Of a stretch of DNA of 64,000 bases, positions 24,377 through 33,264 are shown in pieces. A program made the position numbers and the translations under genes. This DNA is from Aphanocapsa sp. GSE-SYN-MK-11-07L (GTDB lineage: Bacteria > Cyanobacteriota > Cyanobacteriia > Thermosynechococcales > Thermosynechococcaceae). The notes below the pieces were generated by a model. The model had not been told where the DNA came from. It ran no database searches and was given only the letters and a program-made list of their open reading frames with translations. Location of the stretch: contig JAHHGS010000082.1 of assembly GCA_019359715.1 (NCBI GenBank), positions 19,277 to 83,276 of the forward strand, written 5' to 3'. The first letter of the stretch is position 1. Each line of letters begins with the position of its first letter.

Positions 24377-25390
24377 CTAAGCCGCCCATTTCTCGGCAAC
24401 ATATTCAGCTAGATCTAGCACCCGCTGGCTGTAGCCCCATTCGTTGTCGTACCAAGCGACAACCTTAACCATGTTGCCGCCCATTACCATCGTCAGCGAA
24501 GCATCAACAATCGAAGAGGCATCGTGGCCGCGATAGTCGCTGGAAACCAATTCTAAATCGCTGTAGTGGATGATGCCTTTCATGGCGCCTTCGGCTGATG
24601 CTTTGAGGGCTTCATTCACTTGTTCAGCAATGGTTGATTTTTCAACGATCGCCACAAAGTCAACAATCGAGACGTTAGGGGTTGGCACCCGCAGGGCAAT
24701 CCCGTTCAGCTTGCCTTGCATTTCTGGAATGACTAGCCCAACTGCTTTGGCAGCCCCAGTCGAGGTGGGAACAATATTAACGGCGGCGGCTCTGGCTCGG
24801 CGCAAATCGCGGTGGCTAGCATCTAACAGGCGCTGGTCGCCTGTATAGCTATGGGTAGTAGTCATCATGCCTTGGGTAATCCCAAAGCTCTCGTGCAGCA
24901 CCTTCACAATTGGCGCTAAGCAGTTGGTGGTGCAACTGGCGTTACTCAGAATATTATCTTGCGGGTCGTAGGTCGTGTGATTGACTCCAACCACATAAGT
25001 ACCAACATTGCCCTTGCCTGGGGCTGTAATCAGCACCTTTTTGGCTCCGGCAGTGACGTGCTTAGAGGCTCCCTCACGACTAATGAACACGCCGGTTGAT
25101 TCAATGATCAGGTCAATCTCCCAAGCGGCCCAAGGCAGATTTTCAGGGTTGCGATCGGAGACACATTTGACAACGTTGCCATTGGCGTAAATACAGCTAT
25201 CATCGGCACTAATCTCAGCGTCAAACTTGCCCAGCATGGAGTCGTACTTAAGCAGATGAGCATTCGTATGGGGATCAGAAGTATCATTGATCGCCACTAC
25301 TTCAAGCTTGCTGTCGGCCTGTCGTTGCAGCCAACACCGCATAAAATTGCGCCCAATCCGTCCAAACCCGTTGATTGCTACTCTAACCAC
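24377..25390 (-). CDS. gap2: Glyceraldehyde-3-phosphate dehydrogenase (photosynthetic, Gap2 type)
   Basis: The enzyme reduces 1,3-bisphosphoglycerate to glyceraldehyde-3-phosphate in the Calvin cycle and gluconeogenesis. The 337-residue protein shows the Rossmann start [20 protein letters not shown], the active-site cysteine in [12 protein letters not shown] (about residues 152-163), the catalytic His in [20 protein letters not shown] and the C-terminal [27 protein letters not shown] stretch after the second strand, where NAD-specific forms usually keep an Asp at the 2'-hydroxyl, is typical of dual NADP/NAD Gap2. It lacks the C-terminal CP12-like extension of plant GapB. CP12 and PRK partners are expected elsewhere. 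Start ATG/GTG at 25390. Confidence 0.96.
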   Translation of the reverse strand: MVRVAINGFGRIGRNFMRCWLQRQADSKLEVVAINDTSDPHTNAHLLKYDSMLGKFDAEISADDSCIYANGNVVKCVSDRNPENLPWAAWEIDLIIESTGVFISREGASKHVTAGAKKVLITAPGKGNVGTYVVGVNHTTYDPQDNILSNASCTTNCLAPIVKVLHESFGITQGMMTTTHSYTGDQRLLDASHRDLRRARAAAVNIVPTSTGAAKAVGLVIPEMQGKLNGIALRVPTPNVSIVDFVAIVEKSTIAEQVNEALKASAEGAMKGIIHYSDLELVSSDYRGHDASSIVDASLTMVMGGNMVKVVAWYDNEWGYSQRVLDLAEYVAEKWAA

Positions 25391-25548
25391 TGCGTCTCAT
25401 CCTCTACTTACTAGATCAATAGCCGTTCAGAATAATGCTCTTAATCATATCGTAAGGCGTGGGGCCACCACTTTTATCATCATTTGAGTAAGAATTTATA
25501 CCTAGTAATTTCGAAGCAAAACTTTGAGCACTGCCAAAGTTCTAAAAA

Positions 25549-26238
25549 TCAGAGATTGAATGGTTCTACCACTTTCATTCCCTGAGTCCCCAGTAGGCAG
25601 GCACCACTCAACTCAGCTCCTTGCAGGTTAGCGCCAGTCAGTTCAGCACACAACAGATTAGCCCGCACCAAATTTGCACCGTTCAGGTTAGCACCTTGCA
25701 AGTTGGCTTCTTCCAGGTTTGCCTCTGAAAGCATTGCCCCCTGTAGGTTCGCAAAACTGAGGTCTGCCCCCTGTAAGTTACTGCTGCTGAGATTCGCTCC
25801 CCGCAAATCAGCTTGGCGTAAGTCTACACCTTGTAAATTTACGCTCATTAAATTTGCTCCACTCAGCGATGCTCCAGCGAAGCTGGCCTGGGTAGGGTTA
25901 GCTCCCATCAAGTTTGCACCGCGCAAGTTGCTGCCCCGCAGGTCAGCCTGGGATAGATCAGTTCGCATCAAATTGGCTCCCCACAGATTGGCCCGTAAGT
26001 CTGCCCCAGTCAGCTTTGCTCCCATTAGGTTAGCTCCGTCTAAACAGGCTCGCTCTAAGTTAGCGCAGCTCAGGTCTGTACCAATTAGGTTTGCTCCAGC
26101 CAAGTTAACGCCGTTGAGGTTCGCGGAGGAAAGATCTTCCTCTTCTAAATCAGCTCCGGCTAAATTTTTTACCTTGCCGGCGCGAATGGCTTGTAAGTCC
26201 ACAGTGTTGATCCTAAGTTGGGTGTCAGCACGCTCCAT
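25549..26238 (-). CDS. Pentapeptide repeat protein
   Basis: About 229 residues, almost entirely tandem pentapeptides of the A(D/N)Lxx type, as in LAGANLIGTDLSCANLERA and LRGANLMGANPTQASFAGAS. Such repeats fold into a right-handed quadrilateral beta-helix. Cyanobacteria have dozens of these proteins; a few are implicated in carbon transport, thylakoid or gyrase-related roles, but most have no known function. A break in regularity near LRANLWGANLMRTDL suggests one register shift. The N-terminal 25 residues are non-repeat. ATG 26238 is preferred over the TTG two codons upstream. No signal peptide; probably cytoplasmic. Confidence 0.88.
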   Translation of the reverse strand: MERADTQLRINTVDLQAIRAGKVKNLAGADLEEEDLSSANLNGVNLAGANLIGTDLSCANLERACLDGANLMGAKLTGADLRANLWGANLMRTDLSQADLRGSNLRGANLMGANPTQASFAGASLSGANLMSVNLQGVDLRQADLRGANLSSSNLQGADLSFANLQGAMLSEANLEEANLQGANLNGANLVRANLLCAELTGANLQGAELSGACLLGTQGMKVVEPFNL

Positions 26239-26244
26239 GATCAA

Positions 26245-26810
26245 TGTAACCCGTTAAAGCAAACAGCTTATAGATTAACTAACTATAGAGCCATCGAGCA
26301 GAAAAACCCTTAAACCGATGCGTCTCGATCTGTTCGCCCGTTGAAAATTTTGCGATTCTGAATCGAAGCGGTAAGACCGCTCAGGCTCAATGTCAGAATT
26401 AAGGAGCGCTGCTTGATCATCTTTAAACCTGCGATAGTCAAACATAAGTTAATCATGATCCAAGTTGGAGGACTATATTGTTTCATTTTGGCTAAAAAAA
26501 TATTTTTTAATCAGGCTTGGCATGCCGCTTATGAACATTAAGATTTTTGTAGATTATTCAGAACTTGTTCTCTCTACAAAAAACTTAACCTCAGCTAACA
26601 ATATTCTTCAAAAAAGCCAAAATCCTTGCTGGGACTGACTTGGAGATTTGACTATTTTAGCTGACCTAGAGCCAAAGCAAGTCGAATCAGTATTCTTACG
26701 GTTGAGTTATTCACGTCAATTGCAATAATTTAAACATAGGTGGTTCTCAAGCATTTATGTGACTTTAAGAAACTATCCGCAAGTTAACTCTGGGGGTTGA
26801 AAAACTAAAA
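26245..26810. other. AT-rich intergenic region
   Basis: About 570 bases, clearly more AT-rich than the surroundings, between the diverging pentapeptide gene and the small frame at 26811. I found no credible gene, RNA signature or repeat. It probably holds promoters in both directions. Confidence 0.45.
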
Positions 26811-26957
26811 ATGATCGGAATCGACTTCGTTTTGGGCTTCGCTAGCGCTTACGCTGTTTCTGCTGTTTTCGCTCTCCTGTGGGTTTCCGCAGTCAGAGAT
26901 GAAAATTTGCCGACATTAGATGAGCAAGGTGAGTTGAGAGCTGACAGACCACTTTAG
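26811..26957 (+). CDS. Candidate small membrane protein (48 aa)
   Basis: An ATG-initiated frame encoding a 48-residue peptide with one clear membrane helix (about residues 4-27, FVLGFASAYAVSAVFALLWV) and a charged tail (RDENLPTLDEQGELRADRPL). The hydrophobic-then-charged design and good codon use resemble the many one-helix proteins of thylakoid complexes, but I match it to none of the known Psb, Psa, Pet or Ndh small subunits. There is no clear Shine-Dalgarno sequence: a G-run lies about 17 bases upstream. It precedes the CpcT-like gene by 128 bases. Confidence 0.35.
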   Translation: MIGIDFVLGFASAYAVSAVFALLWVSAVRDENLPTLDEQGELRADRPL

Positions 26958-27085
26958 ATTTCCACTTTAAAGTTGAGCATGACTTGGATGAGGTCAACAA
27001 CCTTAAGCCCTGTTTTTTATGGATTCTGCGTTTTAATTTGCCTACTTTGCTCTGCTTTTTTAAAGCGGTCGGTTTCTGCAATATA

Positions 27086-27691
27086 GTGTCTGATCCTCAT
27101 CCTGCTGACTCACCTTTCTTGCTTAGCTTGGTTAGGCAGCTAGCAGGGGAATTTAGCAATCAAGTTCAAGCCCTTGAACAGCCAATCTGGTTTGTAAGCA
27201 TACGGCTTTGGCAGCGACCACTAACTCAAAGAGTAAACGGAAAACTTGCGCTGTTTGCTGAGCAAGCAAATTCGCTCTACCTTGAGCAAGCTTACCGACA
27301 GCGTGTCATCGTGTTTGAGTCTGCTGGCGATCGCATTCTGGTGCGACACCTTGGACTCAGGCGCCCATCAGCCTTTGCAGGTGCGGGAAGTGATCTCAAA
27401 CTACTAGCCCAGCTAACTCCGGGGGATTTGGAAGATTTGCCAGGGTGCCGTTTGAACGTACAGAAAACCCAGACAGGATGGCAGGCAAATATGTTCCCAG
27501 GCGATCGCTGCCGTTTTCCCTACGATGGCAAAGTCGGCGAGGTTGTCTTGGGGTTTGAGCTAACGGAAAATCAATTTTTGACCTTTGATCGCGGCGTTGA
27601 CTCTGAAACGGGACGCTCTCTGTGGGGAGCTTTAATGGGGCCTTACAGGTATCAGAAAATGCAGGATTTTTCCCACGAGCTGCCGCTATAA
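27086..27691 (+). CDS. CpcT/CpeT-type phycobiliprotein chromophore lyase
   Basis: CpcT/CpeT proteins attach bilins to Cys-155-type sites of phycobiliprotein beta subunits. The protein matches the family in the central block CRLNVQKTQTGWQANMFPGD and GDRCRFPYDGKVGEVVLGFEL, and in the C-terminal signature FDRGVDSETGRSLWGALMGPYRYQK (positions about 166-191, quoted in parts: FDRGVDSETGRSLWG and GPYRYQK). I place the start at GTG 27086 (201 residues), which matches the usual family length of about 200; the ATG at 26984 would add a hydrophobic stretch with no family counterpart. Whether it acts on phycocyanin, phycoerythrocyanin or phycoerythrin cannot be told, and no phycobilisome genes are nearby. 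Confidence 0.85.
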   Translation: MSDPHPADSPFLLSLVRQLAGEFSNQVQALEQPIWFVSIRLWQRPLTQRVNGKLALFAEQANSLYLEQAYRQRVIVFESAGDRILVRHLGLRRPSAFAGAGSDLKLLAQLTPGDLEDLPGCRLNVQKTQTGWQANMFPGDRCRFPYDGKVGEVVLGFELTENQFLTFDRGVDSETGRSLWGALMGPYRYQKMQDFSHELPL

Positions 27692-27791
27692 GTTGCTGTG
27701 GGAGTGGAGAAACTGATTCGCTAAAGCTCTTTTCGGTCTGTCTATGATCCAGATCTAAGCCTAACCACCCTGAAATCCTCCGCTGCGGCTG

Positions 27792-28754
27792 CTAGCGCTT
27801 AGAGTAAGCAGCCGTTGGCTCTTTAATAAACCGGATATAAAGGTGCTTAAACGTAGACTTGATCATCCGGGGAGCACCAAAGTCGATCGGCATCAGCTTG
27901 TCTGGTAATCGCCAGTCATCAATTTGCAGGTCGGCTGGAGTCAGCCTCGGAAAGGCAATTTCAGTCAGACTAGGACACAATCCTAATCGCTCAGAAGCTG
28001 GCAGCGTGGGAATAGTCTGGGGGTTGACCTTGAGAATTTCGACAATTGCTCGATCAAGGGCAAAAACATCGGTTGAAGCAGCCAGCAGATTTAATGCTTT
28101 GGGTTCACCCCCGCTCGGCCCGTTGCCTTCGTGCCCAATGATGCCATCTAAAATGGTTAAGTTGGGGGCAATGGCTCTGGCAGTTTCAACCAGCATTTCG
28201 CCAAACCGCTCAGCATCTTTGCCAGCTTCCATGTGCCACCAGGCTTTCATTTTTCCCGGCACACAGCCAAACAGATTCTTAACGCCCATTGTCAGCGTCA
28301 GTTGCATGTGAGACTTGACTTTAGGCAAATTAATCACCACATCGGCTTCCATTGCTTCTTTAGACAGTCGCAGGTGATTAAACTCTTGACTAACTGTTTC
28401 GTATCGTTTGCCTTTAAACTCAACGATTGGCAAGCTCAATTCCTCAACCAGCGGTAAGTAGCCATTCGCCTCAGCCACCCCTCTGGCACTTCCGAAGGCC
28501 GGGCCATCCCCCAGAAAGGGCCTGCCTCCAACCTCTTGCACCATTTGCGCGACGCAGTAAACCACTTCGGGACGAGTCACACACTCTTGGGTTGGCCGGG
28601 CCCCCGTTAGCAGATTGGGTTTAAGTAAAACGAGATCGCCCGGTTTGACGATTGCTGTCATCCCGCCCAGCGGCTCTAACAATTCTTCCAGGCTGGCTCG
28701 GAGCTGGGTTAAATCATAGCTGGTGGCTCGAATCAGGCTAACCGAAGCTGTCAT
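27792..28754 (-). CDS. DUF362 domain protein
   Basis: A 320-residue protein of the DUF362 family. The N-terminus LRASLEELLEPLGGMTAIV leads to the characteristic KPGDLVLLKPNLLTG, then GDGPAFGSARGVAEANGY, VVINLPKVKSHMQLTLTMG and GVKNLFGCVPG, all family hallmarks. In other members this domain is followed by ferredoxin-like 4Fe-4S clusters; here there are none and the chain ends with a short basic tail. The family is widespread, and its chemistry is unresolved (a possible iron-sulfur or kinase-like role has been discussed). The start is ATG 28754. It diverges from the glycosyltransferase gene across 77 bases. Confidence 0.88.
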   Translation of the reverse strand: MTASVSLIRATSYDLTQLRASLEELLEPLGGMTAIVKPGDLVLLKPNLLTGARPTQECVTRPEVVYCVAQMVQEVGGRPFLGDGPAFGSARGVAEANGYLPLVEELSLPIVEFKGKRYETVSQEFNHLRLSKEAMEADVVINLPKVKSHMQLTLTMGVKNLFGCVPGKMKAWWHMEAGKDAERFGEMLVETARAIAPNLTILDGIIGHEGNGPSGGEPKALNLLAASTDVFALDRAIVEILKVNPQTIPTLPASERLGLCPSLTEIAFPRLTPADLQIDDWRLPDKLMPIDFGAPRMIKSTFKHLYIRFIKEPTAAYSKR

Positions 28755-28831
28755 TAATTAAAGGCTCGCTGCTAAAGGCTGGTTAAAATTGCCGCTATCT
28801 TAGCATTGTAGGGAATACTGCAATAACTGCC

Positions 28832-29563
28832 GTGGCCAATGTTTCAATTATTATTCCAACCTTAAACGAGGCGATCGCCCTTGCCCGCACCTTGCGATCG
28901 CTGCAATGGCTCGATCCGCCTGCGCGTGAGATTTGGGTTGTGGATGGCGGTAGCCATGACGCTACTCTGGCAATCGCTGAGCAGGCAAGCGTGCAGGTGA
29001 TTCGATTAGAACAAGCAGGGCGATCGCTGCAAATGAACCAAGGGGCAGCCGCTGCCAGCGGTGAAATTCTCTGCTTTCTCCATGCCGACACTCTAGTTCC
29101 TGATGATCTGGTGGCTGTGATTGAGCGGACTCTGGCAGATCCAGCGATTAGCTGCGGCGGGTTTATTTCGTTGATGACCGGCCCGCAGGTCACGCGCTGG
29201 GGAGTGTCGCTGCACAACTATCTCAAAACCTATTACGCACCGCTGCTGTTTCGCCCCCACTTATTTTTGAAGGGGCTGCGGCTATTGTTTGGCGATCAAG
29301 TGATGTTTTGTCGGCGGTCAGATTTTTTAGCCTGCGGTGGCTTTGATCCTCAAATGCCGATTATGGAAGAAGCTGACCTTTGCTTAAAGTTGACACAGCG
29401 AGGTCGAATCTGCCAGGTGAATCGGGTTGTGCAATCGAGCGATCGGCGGGTTGCTGAATGGGGGGCACTCAAAGCAACGGCAATTTATTTAAGTATTGGT
29501 GCGCTGTGGAGTTTGGGGGTGCCAGCCCATAAACTAAAACAATTTTATGAAGATGTTCGTTAA
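28832..29563 (+). CDS. Family 2 glycosyltransferase, TIGR04283 type
   Basis: A 243-residue GT-A glycosyltransferase. The N-terminus VSIIIPTLNEAIALARTL binds the nucleotide sugar, WVVDGGSHDATLAIAE carries the first acidic motif, and FLHADTLVPDDL (about residues 83-94) is the DxD-type metal site. The later block FGDQVMFCRRSDFLACGGF and PIMEEADLCLKLTQRG match the TIGR04283 subfamily associated with arsenosugar or radical-SAM clusters. No such partner gene is next to it here, so the acceptor is unknown. The start is a GTG at 28832. A strong hairpin (29592-29631) follows the stop. Confidence 0.87.
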   Translation: MANVSIIIPTLNEAIALARTLRSLQWLDPPAREIWVVDGGSHDATLAIAEQASVQVIRLEQAGRSLQMNQGAAAASGEILCFLHADTLVPDDLVAVIERTLADPAISCGGFISLMTGPQVTRWGVSLHNYLKTYYAPLLFRPHLFLKGLRLLFGDQVMFCRRSDFLACGGFDPQMPIMEEADLCLKLTQRGRICQVNRVVQSSDRRVAEWGALKATAIYLSIGALWSLGVPAHKLKQFYEDVR

Positions 29564-29591
29564 TTCCTGACTTGAGCAGGAGCAGCCCATA

Positions 29592-29631
29592 AGCGACTAG
29601 CAGGATATGCCATCATATCCTGCTAGTCGCT
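29592..29631. terminator. Bidirectional 18-bp hairpin
   Basis: AGCGACTAGCAGGATATG (29592-29609) and CATATCCTGCTAGTCGCT (29614-29631) are exact reverse complements with a 4-nt loop. It sits between two converging genes (the glycosyltransferase and the 29674 gene) and probably terminates both, though it lacks a T-run. Confidence 0.7.
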
Positions 29632-29673
29632 CGGAGCTAAGATTCAGGGCTTAGATCACTAAGCCTCTTCAGG

Positions 29674-30003
29674 CTAGTTACTTAGCTTTCTGTCCAGTGC
29701 TTTCTTGACTTCGCCCACCACCGCTGGTCGGGAGCTGTCTGAACGCTTCATTTTGGACTTGTCGGCGGCACCTTGCACCTCATTCAGGCCTTCGTTAGAG
29801 CGCTTAGTAACTTCCTCCAGCGACATGGGAGGAGATTCGGCTGTTTTTTCACTTTCGGCCGTGATTTCGTCCAGTTGAACGGTGCCCTTGGTTGGGTTGC
29901 TCTTGGCAGCATAGGCAGGAGTGCTGAACAATAGAATGCTAACTAGAGCAGCCAACAAAAAGCGGACAGGACGCAGATTGCGAATAAATTTCATGGTTGT
30001 CAT
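29674..30003 (-). CDS. Secreted low-temperature-induced-type protein (109 aa)
   Basis: A 109-residue protein with a classic signal peptide (RFLLAALVSILLFSTPAYA then cleavage before AKS, about residue 32). The mature part is hydrophilic, charged and repeat-free (GTVQLDEITAESEKTAESPP, KRSNEGLNEVQGAADKSK). It resembles small exported proteins described as low-temperature- or stress-induced in cyanobacteria, but this is a weak recollection and the function is unknown. Start ATG 30003 follows AGGAGAAT. It lies 25 bases downstream of the 151-residue gene on the same strand and is probably co-transcribed. Confidence 0.65.
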   Translation of the reverse strand: MTTMKFIRNLRPVRFLLAALVSILLFSTPAYAAKSNPTKGTVQLDEITAESEKTAESPPMSLEEVTKRSNEGLNEVQGAADKSKMKRSDSSRPAVVGEVKKALDRKLSN

Positions 30004-30028
30004 ATTCTCCTAATTGAGTGAGTTAATC

Positions 30029-30484
30029 CTATTTGCCAAAGAAGCCTTTGACATTTTCAACTGCATTTTCGGCAGCGTTGCCAAGCCGGTTTCCAGCATT
30101 GTCGACCGCAATTTTGGTTTCATTCGCATCATTGCTGGCCCGATTTTTGGCAGCTCTACCAGCGTCTTCAACGGCTGACTGAGTTTTACCTAAGTCTTGC
30201 TTGGCTCGACCAGACGCTTGCTTAGCAGCACCGGCGGCTTGCCCAGAAACTTTGCCTACGTTTTTTTGAACAGTGCCCAGGTCTTTTTCAGCTTTGCCAG
30301 CCGCCTGCTTAGAGAGGCTAGAAGCGCTAGTGGCAATCAGGGTTGGCTGTTGGATTGGAGCAGCGATCGCTGCGGCATTAATGCCCCAAACTGCGCCTGG
30401 TAGAACGAGGGCTAAGAGCAAAACCCCTTTTGTGATCAGTAAAATAGAGCGCTTGGCTACTGAACTGATTGTATTGAGCTTCAT
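30029..30484 (-). CDS. Secreted LEA/CsbD-like stress protein (151 aa)
   Basis: A 151-residue protein with a signal peptide (LLITKGVLLLALVLPGAVWG, cleavage likely after the AAAIAA region at about 43) and a mature part of Ala, Lys, Gln and Asn-rich degenerate 11-mer-like repeats: KAEKDLGTVQKNVGKVSGQ, AAGAAKQASGRAKQDLGKTQ and ENAVENVKGFFGK. This composition is typical of LEA group 3 and CsbD-like desiccation/stress proteins, which fold into amphipathic helices on drying or at membranes. Start ATG 30484. The following 109-residue secreted protein suggests a two-gene extracytoplasmic stress unit. Confidence 0.7.
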   Translation of the reverse strand: MKLNTISSVAKRSILLITKGVLLLALVLPGAVWGINAAAIAAPIQQPTLIATSASSLSKQAAGKAEKDLGTVQKNVGKVSGQAAGAAKQASGRAKQDLGKTQSAVEDAGRAAKNRASNDANETKIAVDNAGNRLGNAAENAVENVKGFFGK

Positions 30485-30869
30485 AGTTAACTTTCTTAGT
30501 GGTTTACGAGTCTAGTTATAAGAGGAATCCCTAGCTCAACAAATCAAGCCATAGAGGTAAGTTAACCCCTGATCTTTCATCGCCAAACTCTGTTGATCAG
30601 AAGAGAGAAGTTGGAGTTAATCTCCTGCGATCGGGAGAGTTAACCTCACTGCTTAATGACACCCTAAATGAATGTTGAGGTTGGTTAGAATACAAATCCG
30701 CAAATCTTGTCCTTCTCTAGGATGATTTTTGCTCTGTTTCAACTCGTCCTCAAGATATAGATCAGAGCAAAAGTCCCGATCGTGAAGATCATCCCCATAC
30801 CAGATGGACTATTTCAACTGAATTATTGAATAGTTAATTTACAGCAATTAATAGCAAAGAGAAAAAAAT
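30485..30869. other. Divergent region upstream of alpha-amylase
   Basis: 385 bases between the stress-protein operon and the amylase. It must contain two diverging promoters. I saw repeated GTTAAC-containing stretches (for example 30558-30566 and 30640-30650) but nothing I can assign. Confidence 0.4.
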
Positions 30870-32348
30870 ATGTCTGAACCGAATGGCGTAATGATGCAGT
30901 ATTACCACTGGTATATTCCTGAAGGTGGGAGCCTCTGGAACCAACTGGCTGAACAGGCAGAGGAATTAGCAAAGGTTGGCATTACCTCTGTTTGGTTGCC
31001 CCCCGCTTACAAAGGTGTCGGCGGGGGACTGGATGTGGGTTATGGCGTCTATGACTTATTTGATTTAGGAGAATTTGACCAAAAGGGGTCAGTCCGCACG
31101 AAGTACGGGACGAAACAGGAGTATCTCGAAGCGATCAAAGCGGCTCACAAGGCTGGGATTCAGGTTTATGCCGATGTTGTGTTTAACCACAGAATGGGGG
31201 CAGACGAGGCAGAAGATGTGGAAGCGACCCCGTTTGACATGGAAAATCGCAACGCTCCAATTGGTGAATATCAAACGATTAAAGCTTGGACTCATTTCAC
31301 GTTTCCAGCCCGTGGTGGCAAGTATTCCAGTATGGAATGGCACTGGTGGCACTTTGATGCGATCGACCACAATGCTTACAACGAAGGCGAAAATGCCGTT
31401 TATTTACTCAAAGGCAAATCGTTTGATCAAAATGTCGATTTGGAAAAAGGCAGTTTTGATTACTTAATGGGCTGCGATCTAGATATCGAAAATCCCGAAG
31501 TTTGCGGTGAATTAAAATATTGGGGCGAGTGGTATATGGATACCACTAACGTCGATGGCTTCCGGTTTGATGCTGTTAAGCATGTCTCCGCCGAATTCTT
31601 TCAGCAGTGGCTAGAACACGTCCGCCATTACGCTAAGCGTGACTTGTTTGCAGTCGGCGAATATTGGTCTTATGAAGTGGAAGCTCTTCACCACTTTATT
31701 GAATCGACTGACGGTAAGGTTGCTTTGTTTGATGCGCCGCTACACTACAACTTCCATGTCGCTAGCCAAGCAGGCGAAGACTACGACCTGCGGCAAATTT
31801 TTGACAATACGCTGCTTCAACATCAGCCTGCTCTAGCAGTGACGCTGGTCGAAAATCACGATTCGCAACCGCTGCAATCCCTAGAATCGATTGTAGAACC
31901 CTGGTTTAAGCCCCTCGCCTACGCCTTGATTTTACTGCGACAAGAAGGATACCCCTGTATTTTTTATGGTGATTACTACGGTGCCCACTACAAAGACTAC
32001 GGCAAAGATGGGAATGAATATGAAATTTGGATGGACTCCCATCAGTGGTTGATTGATAAGTTTCTGTTTGCCCGTCAAACCTATGCCTTCGGTGAACAAT
32101 ACGACTACTTTGACCATCCCAGCACGATTGGGTGGACGCGGTTAGGCGATCAGGAGCATCCGGGTGGGATGGCGGTCATCCTCAGTAATGGCGAGGGAGG
32201 CAGTAAGTCGATGGAAGTTGGACAGCCTAATCGCGTCTATGTTGACATAACTGAGCATGTCAATCAGCCTATTACCACTAACGAGGAGGGATGGGGTGAG
32301 TTTAGCTGTAATGGCGGCTCAGTCTCAGTTTGGGTGCCTCAAGATTAA
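30870..32348 (+). CDS. amyA: Cytoplasmic alpha-amylase, GH13 (subfamily 5-like)
   Basis: A 492-residue alpha-amylase without signal peptide, thus intracellular and likely acting on glycogen or its dextrins by hydrolysing alpha-1,4 links. The four GH13 regions are visible: region I YADVVFNHRMGADE (about residues 99-112), region II GFRFDAVKH with the nucleophile Asp (about 230-238), region III AVGEYWSYE with the acid Glu (about 262) and region IV LVENHDSQP with the transition-state Asp (about 328). MMQYYHWYIPEGGSLWN at the N-terminus is the signature of the bacterial liquefying/cytoplasmic class. The C-terminal beta domain is complete. A strong terminator follows at 32357. Confidence 0.93.
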   Translation: MSEPNGVMMQYYHWYIPEGGSLWNQLAEQAEELAKVGITSVWLPPAYKGVGGGLDVGYGVYDLFDLGEFDQKGSVRTKYGTKQEYLEAIKAAHKAGIQVYADVVFNHRMGADEAEDVEATPFDMENRNAPIGEYQTIKAWTHFTFPARGGKYSSMEWHWWHFDAIDHNAYNEGENAVYLLKGKSFDQNVDLEKGSFDYLMGCDLDIENPEVCGELKYWGEWYMDTTNVDGFRFDAVKHVSAEFFQQWLEHVRHYAKRDLFAVGEYWSYEVEALHHFIESTDGKVALFDAPLHYNFHVASQAGEDYDLRQIFDNTLLQHQPALAVTLVENHDSQPLQSLESIVEPWFKPLAYALILLRQEGYPCIFYGDYYGAHYKDYGKDGNEYEIWMDSHQWLIDKFLFARQTYAFGEQYDYFDHPSTIGWTRLGDQEHPGGMAVILSNGEGGSKSMEVGQPNRVYVDITEHVNQPITTNEEGWGEFSCNGGSVSVWVPQD

Positions 32349-32356
32349 TTCTAGAT

Positions 32357-32394
32357 TAATGCTTGCTGGGGCACCCACGCCCCAGCAAGCATTA
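32357..32394 (+). terminator. Terminator of the amylase gene
   Basis: TAATGCTTGCTGGGG (32357-32371) and CCCCAGCAAGCATTA (32380-32394) form a perfect 15-bp stem with an 8-nt loop, 8 bases after the amylase stop. A short T-poor tail follows. Confidence 0.75.
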
Positions 32395-32417
32395 CATTCA
32401 GGCAAGGAGTGACTTTT

Positions 32418-32513
32418 ATGAAATTTGCAGAAACTGCCGCCCATAGTCAACCTAGTGCGACTGTGCTGTTATTTTGCCCAGCTCAAGCCAATTTGATTCC
32501 AAAAGCCTGTTGA
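32418..32513 (+). CDS. Possible leader peptide (31 aa) before DUF1003 gene
   Basis: An ATG preceded by AAGGAG (12 bases upstream) opens a 31-codon frame, MKFAETAAHSQPSATVLLFC..., ending TGA 15 bases before the DUF1003 start. It has no recognised family. It may be a small translated leader that couples to the next gene, or chance. Confidence 0.25.
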   Translation: MKFAETAAHSQPSATVLLFCPAQANLIPKAC

Positions 32514-32528
32514 AGGAAGGAGCAATAG

Positions 32529-33158
32529 ATGAATCCGAGTGTTGATCCGCAAGCAGCGGTTAGTCGCCAAATCTGCGATCGCATCTTGTCGCCTGAAGGC
32601 GCAAATCTATTGCCAGAGCAGGTACAGAAAAATATCGAAACGATTATCGGCTTCCAAGACCAGCAAAAACAAAATGCTTCAGCTCACGATCGCGTTTTAG
32701 AGAAAGTAGCGGCAGCTTTTGGCCAGCCTCGATTTCTTTATCTGCAATTTGCTTTGCTGGCGCTTTGGATTGCCTATAGTCACTTAGTTAAGCAAGGAAT
32801 TTTATCAGCCGGATTTCCACAGTTTAGCTTTGGTAGCCAAGGGCTAGATGTCGCTTCCCTGATGATTTCTACCGGGGTGCTGATTTACCAAACTCGGCAG
32901 GAAAAACTGAGTGAACAGCAGTCGCACCTGATGCTGCAAATTGACCTATTGACAGAGCAGAAAATTGCCAAGCTAATTGCTTTAGTTGAAGAGTTGCGGG
33001 CTGATTTACCAGATGTCAAAAATCGCCACGATTCTGAAGCAAAAGCGATGCAGCAAGCCACTGATCCGCAGGTAATTATTGAGATTTTACAGGACAATCT
33101 TGAATCGACCGTCGCGATCGCTGAAACCGCATCGGATAGAATCAAAAAAATCACCTAA
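32529..33158 (+). CDS. DUF1003 family membrane protein
   Basis: A 209-residue protein of the DUF1003 family. After about 55 soluble residues, DRVLEKVAAAFGQPRFLYLQ leads into two transmembrane segments (about 70-90 and 107-124), separated by a short loop, then the conserved cytoplasmic QTRQEKLSEQQSHLMLQID, EQKIAKLIALVEELR and a coiled-coil-like tail. This order matches the family closely. Members are predicted cytoplasmic-membrane proteins with no established function. Start ATG 32529 follows GGAAGGAG. The lipid kinase gene lies 106 bases downstream on the same strand. Confidence 0.87.
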   Translation: MNPSVDPQAAVSRQICDRILSPEGANLLPEQVQKNIETIIGFQDQQKQNASAHDRVLEKVAAAFGQPRFLYLQFALLALWIAYSHLVKQGILSAGFPQFSFGSQGLDVASLMISTGVLIYQTRQEKLSEQQSHLMLQIDLLTEQKIAKLIALVEELRADLPDVKNRHDSEAKAMQQATDPQVIIEILQDNLESTVAIAETASDRIKKIT

Positions 33159-33264
33159 GTCCTATGCCATCTAGTCTCAAACTAATTTCAATTGATGCTG
33201 AACCAAAACATAAAATTTCTGGAGCATCTAATTCTTCAAACCGTATTCGAGGAGAAAATTAGCG

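Noticed and set aside
25549..26238. Periodic A(N/D)LxxANL DNA repeats as a tandem repeat element
   Set aside because: The repetition is fully explained by the pentapeptide repeat protein it encodes.
26893..27081. 62-codon minus-strand frame over the small membrane protein
   Set aside because: Lys/Leu-rich antisense frame with no SD that overlaps the better plus-strand candidates.
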